Shown here: positions 41,334-43,970 of the stretch, in pieces
Numbering within the stretch: the stretch's first letter is position 1
Layout: each line of letters begins with the position of its first letter
From: SVTX01 sp045612105
GTDB lineage: Bacteria > Bacillota > Clostridia > Oscillospirales > CAG-272
Direction of reading: 5' to 3'
Length of the DNA stretch: 43,970 nt
NCBI GenBank assembly: GCA_045612105.1
Contig: JAZKYL010000088.1
Location: 1-43,970 of the forward strand
Made by a program: the position numbers and the translations under genes
Notes under the pieces: generated by a model
What the model saw: only the letters and a program-made list of their open reading frames with translations
Told to the model about the DNA's origin: nothing
Database searches by the model: none

Positions 41334-42707
41334 TTATAACTTATTAAATTGCTCCTTCAGAGCAGGGTAGAGACCCTTATATATCTCAAACCTCTCGCGA
41401 AGTCTGTTGCCTAATTCTTCGTCGGGCAGAGCGGCGGGATTTTTGCGGCAGAGCCTTGCCACCGCTTCGCCAAGCTCGCTTTCGTCGAGGTCGCCCACGC
41501 CGATTGACGCCAAAATCATAGCTCCGTATGCCGAAGAGTCGGTCTCTTCGGGCACGTAGACGGGGCAATTAAAGAGCGAAGCCTTCATTTTGTTCATCAG
41601 GGCATCCTTTGCCGCGCCGCCCGAGACGGTAAGACTGTTCATTTTTGGCTTGCCCATGGTCTCGTAGACGTGGTAGATGCTGAAGCAGACCCCTTCCATT
41701 ACCGAGTACGCAAGAGTCTCCTTGTCACAGCCCTCGCCGATGCCGAAAAAGACTCCGCGAGCGTCCTTATCCCATATTGGAGCGCGCTCGCCGCAAAGAT
41801 ACGGGAGGAAGACAGGTGGGGAATTGCGCAGGCATTTTTCTGCGTCGACCGAGTCGAGATCATGAAGACTCATAGCGAAATCAAGGCTCTTTCCGCTTGA
41901 TTGGGTCACACCGTAGTGAGCGTTGTGGGCAAAGTAAGGACCGCAAACAAGGGTATCGTCCTCGTCGGGAATATTGGCTGTAAGAATGCCGAGATGCTCG
42001 CTGGTGCCGGTAATATCGAAGGCGTCCCCCTCGTTTATGATGCCCATGCCGAGAAGCCCCGCGAAAAAGTCGTTGCAACCGACGAAGCACTTTACACCCG
42101 TGGGTATGCCGCTTATTTCACTACCTCTGCCCGATATCTCGAAGCAGGCATCAAGGCTTTCGCAAGGATCGGGAATTTTGAATTCTTCAAGACCGAATTT
42201 TTTTAACAGTTTGTGGCTGTAGCCCTCGCCGCCGAGGTTGGCAAGTCCGCGCCAAGAGAATTTGTCGGTGAGATACCTGCCGCCAAGGACATAGCAGAGC
42301 CAATCCTTTGGCTGACAGACGTATTCTGCCTTTGGGAAATGCCTTTTGATATAAAGCAAACGGGGCAGGGGGTAGCTTATGATCTTCGGGTGGGGCATGC
42401 TGATCTCGTCGATGAATTCCTCACGTGATACATTGTTAAGTATCTCGTCAAGCTCGTCCTTTCCTTCGGGGTCGTTCCAGCAGATCACATCCTTTAAGTC
42501 GACAAGGTACGTGCCGACCTGAGAGGAGAGACCAACGGCGCGGAGATTTTTGAGATCAAGCTGTGCGGTGCATTTTTTGATGGCGGCAAGCCACCCACGG
42601 GGTGATATTTCTTCGTATTTTTCTTTGACCTTGTGTACCGATTTTCCGTCATCGTATATCATTTTGACCGAAGACGTGCCAAGGTCGATGCCGAGTATGT
42701 TGTTCAT
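41334..42707 (-). CDS. FGGY-family carbohydrate kinase
   Basis: 457 residues. N-terminal phosphate-binding GIDLGTSSVKMIYDD, the domain-II FDITGTSEHLG, and the C-terminal signature TVSGGAAKDALMNKMKASLF followed by SAYGAMILA. ATP-dependent phosphorylation of a ketose, polyol or sugar acid (xylulokinase/gluconokinase/ribulokinase relatives). Starts four bases after the dehydrogenase stop; there is no Shine-Dalgarno, because the junction is occupied by an end A motif (42708-42721), so translation probably relies on coupling. Context suggests it phosphorylates the product of the Zn-dehydrogenase. Confidence 0.85.
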   Translation of the reverse strand: MNNILGIDLGTSSVKMIYDDGKSVHKVKEKYEEISPRGWLAAIKKCTAQLDLKNLRAVGLSSQVGTYLVDLKDVICWNDPEGKDELDEILNNVSREEFIDEISMPHPKIISYPLPRLLYIKRHFPKAEYVCQPKDWLCYVLGGRYLTDKFSWRGLANLGGEGYSHKLLKKFGLEEFKIPDPCESLDACFEISGRGSEISGIPTGVKCFVGCNDFFAGLLGMGIINEGDAFDITGTSEHLGILTANIPDEDDTLVCGPYFAHNAHYGVTQSSGKSLDFAMSLHDLDSVDAEKCLRNSPPVFLPYLCGERAPIWDKDARGVFFGIGEGCDKETLAYSVMEGVCFSIYHVYETMGKPKMNSLTVSGGAAKDALMNKMKASLFNCPVYVPEETDSSAYGAMILASIGVGDLDESELGEAVARLCRKNPAALPDEELGNRLRERFEIYKGLYPALKEQFNKL

Positions 42708-42710
42708 AAA

Positions 42711-43724
42711 TCAAAATTTGAAAATCGCCTTAACAAATCCCACGGGGCGGGTGCGAGCCATATGGATGGCTTTCTCAAAGTCCTCGAGGGGCATGATTTC
42801 GCTGACCATAGGGGAGAGGTCGATGACACCGTCGGCGATATAGGTTAGTGCTTTTTTATGCTGGTTCCAGTTGTTGCCCGCTCCGACGACCTGAAGATTG
42901 TTGATGTGGATGTCGTCGATGCGTATGTTCATTATTTTGCCGCGTCCGTAGCCCGCGAGAGCGACCACCCCGCCCTTTTTGCAGATCTTCAGCGAGGTCT
43001 GAATACATTCCTCAATGCCCGTGCAGTCGATGATCACGTCACTTCCTTCGGGGTGAAGCTTTTTCAATTCTTCAAAAATGTCCTGCTCGCTTGTGGCGAT
43101 GGTGGCATATGCTCCCATTTCTTTGGCGACTGCAAGGCGGCGGGAGGAGGCGGCAACCACTACGATCTTTCTCATTCCCATAGCCTTTGCCGCCACAAGC
43201 ATACAAAGCCCGATGGAGCCTGCGCCGTAGATGACGAGGGTCTGACCGAACTCGGCTCTTGCCTTTTCAAGAGTGCCGAGAGCCACCCCTAAGGGCTCGC
43301 AGAGAGCGGCGACCTCAAAGGGAACCTGCTCGGGCTTTTCGCAAAGACCGTAGGCGGGGACGATTATGTACTCGGCATATCCGCCGTTTCGACGGAATCC
43401 GATCTCTTCAAAATCCTTGCAATATCTCCAGTTCCCGCTGCGGCATGCCTCACAGTGGAGGCAGACTACGTCATTACTTCCGATGACCGCCTTGCCCACC
43501 CAGCCTTCGTCCTCGGGAGAGCCTACCGCATCTACGATACCGCTCCATTCGTGACCGGGGATGAGGGGGTAGTTTGCGGGGATGTTGCCGTCGATGACCT
43601 CAAGGTCTGTGGCGCAGACCGCCGCGGCGATTACCTTGACTCTCGCAAAGCCTGCGGGAGGGGTGGGAATGGGAGCGTCGATAAGGGCGATCTCGCCCGG
43701 TTTTTTGATCTGTACTGCTTTCAT
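42711..43724 (-). CDS. Zinc-dependent medium-chain dehydrogenase (sorbitol/threonine dehydrogenase type)
   Basis: 337 residues. Catalytic zinc region CATDLEVIDG with GHEWSGIVDAVG; structural zinc motif C-x2-C-x2-C-x7-C in CLHCEACRSGNWRYC is complete; Rossmann motif VIYGAGSIGLCMLVAA. NAD(P)-linked oxidation of a polyol or secondary alcohol to a ketose fits the operon. First gene of the minus-strand operon with the FGGY kinase and two MtlD-like genes. RBS AAGGAAAG. Its last two residues and stop codon (K-F-stop) are encoded by an end A-type sequence, suggesting the palindrome trimmed or defined the C-terminus. Confidence 0.85.
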   Translation of the reverse strand: MKAVQIKKPGEIALIDAPIPTPPAGFARVKVIAAAVCATDLEVIDGNIPANYPLIPGHEWSGIVDAVGSPEDEGWVGKAVIGSNDVVCLHCEACRSGNWRYCKDFEEIGFRRNGGYAEYIIVPAYGLCEKPEQVPFEVAALCEPLGVALGTLEKARAEFGQTLVIYGAGSIGLCMLVAAKAMGMRKIVVVAASSRRLAVAKEMGAYATIATSEQDIFEELKKLHPEGSDVIIDCTGIEECIQTSLKICKKGGVVALAGYGRGKIMNIRIDDIHINNLQVVGAGNNWNQHKKALTYIADGVIDLSPMVSEIMPLEDFEKAIHMARTRPVGFVKAIFKF

Positions 43725-43758
43725 ATTTGCTTTCCTTCTTTAATTTATGTTATGTGTT

Positions 43759-43970
43759 TCAAATTTTGATTTGTCGGGGACGCGGGGATGCGATTTCCAC
43801 CTTTTTCGGGAAAAAGGTGGAGCCAAAAAGCTTCCCCGAAAAATGGTTGGAAGTGTAGCCGGATTGTCTTAATAAAACTGTGAGGATTTTGGTCAAAGTC
43901 TCACTGCTATCGTGTTGCAAGTTTAGTTGGAAACTCTTTAATCAAAAGAGTTTCCTATACACCCGAAACC
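43759..43970 (+). repeat. Dispersed hairpin repeat, copy R5 (right-truncated by window)
   Basis: End A TCAAATTTTGATTTGTCGG (43759-43777), hairpin TCCACCTTTTT (43796-43806) / AAAAAGGTGGA (43811-43821), core arm CTATCGTGTT (43907-43916), then an inner stem GGAAACTCTTT-AATC-AAAAGAGTTTCC (about 43929-43955). The second core arm lies past the window end. It abuts the 5' side of the Zn-dehydrogenase operon on the opposite strand. Confidence 0.82.

Noticed and set aside
40252..41370. 372-codon plus-strand open frame
   Set aside because: Antisense to the MtlD-like gene with clear family motifs on the other strand.
1..43970. CRISPR array or prophage
   Set aside because: The repeats seen are dispersed hundreds to thousands of bases apart with no regular spacers, and no cas, integrase, capsid or terminase genes are present.

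Overview
The window most likely comes from a low-to-mid GC member of the Bacillota, class Clostridia, probably an uncultured gut or rumen species. The evidence is AGGAGG-type ribosome binding sites, vegetative TTGACA-17-TATAAT promoters, a meso-diaminopimelate dehydrogenase, short-type ManA, ROK kinases and a large single-gene glycosidase repertoire. I cannot name the genus from sequence alone.

Layout. 1-310: partial copy of a dispersed repeat. 409-3728: manA, a ROK sugar kinase and a PLP decarboxylase. 4125-5998: an acetyltransferase, then a convergent CDP-alcohol phosphatidyltransferase/GrpB pair. 6058-6586: a tRNA-Ser(CGA) transcription unit whose flanks carry fragments of the tRNA ends. 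6823-9975: a large GH106-like glycosidase. 10272-14348: a zinc ribbon-TPR-TIR-transmembrane-LRR protein, the most unusual gene here. 14597-15361: inositol monophosphatase family. 15779-19569: GH79-like glycosidase, sugar isomerase and PHP phosphoesterase. 19881-21661 (minus): metal ABC transporter ATPase and permease. 21880-22866: ddh. 23156-27125: esterase, GH36 alpha-galactosidase and MBL-fold hydrolase. 27684-29303: GH20-like. 29796-32121: lipid kinase and acyltransferase. 32663-34214: VUT/YhhQ transporter and an SDR. 34358-37454 (minus): AraC regulator and GH2, divergent from a GH28-like gene (37575-38957). 39014-43724 (minus): polyol/sugar catabolic operon of a Zn-dehydrogenase, an FGGY kinase and two mannitol-phosphate-dehydrogenase-like paralogues.

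How it fits together. The theme is intracellular breakdown of plant or host glycans. No glycosidase shows a signal peptide, so imported oligosaccharides are probably processed in the cytoplasm, but no sugar transporter lies in the window. Sugars would enter central metabolism through ManA, the ROK and FGGY kinases, the isomerase and the dehydrogenases.

The strongest non-coding signal is a family of intergenic elements. Each complete one is bracketed by one short palindromic end, TCAAATTTTGATTTGTCGG (end A), and one AT-rich palindrome such as GATAAATTGCAATTTATC (end B). At least five copies (two cut by the window edges) carry a conserved, deeply hairpinned core of about 370 bp. Three others carry unrelated cargo: a 53-bp inverted repeat, one small hairpin, or a degraded core. 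They look like non-autonomous mobile or structural elements.
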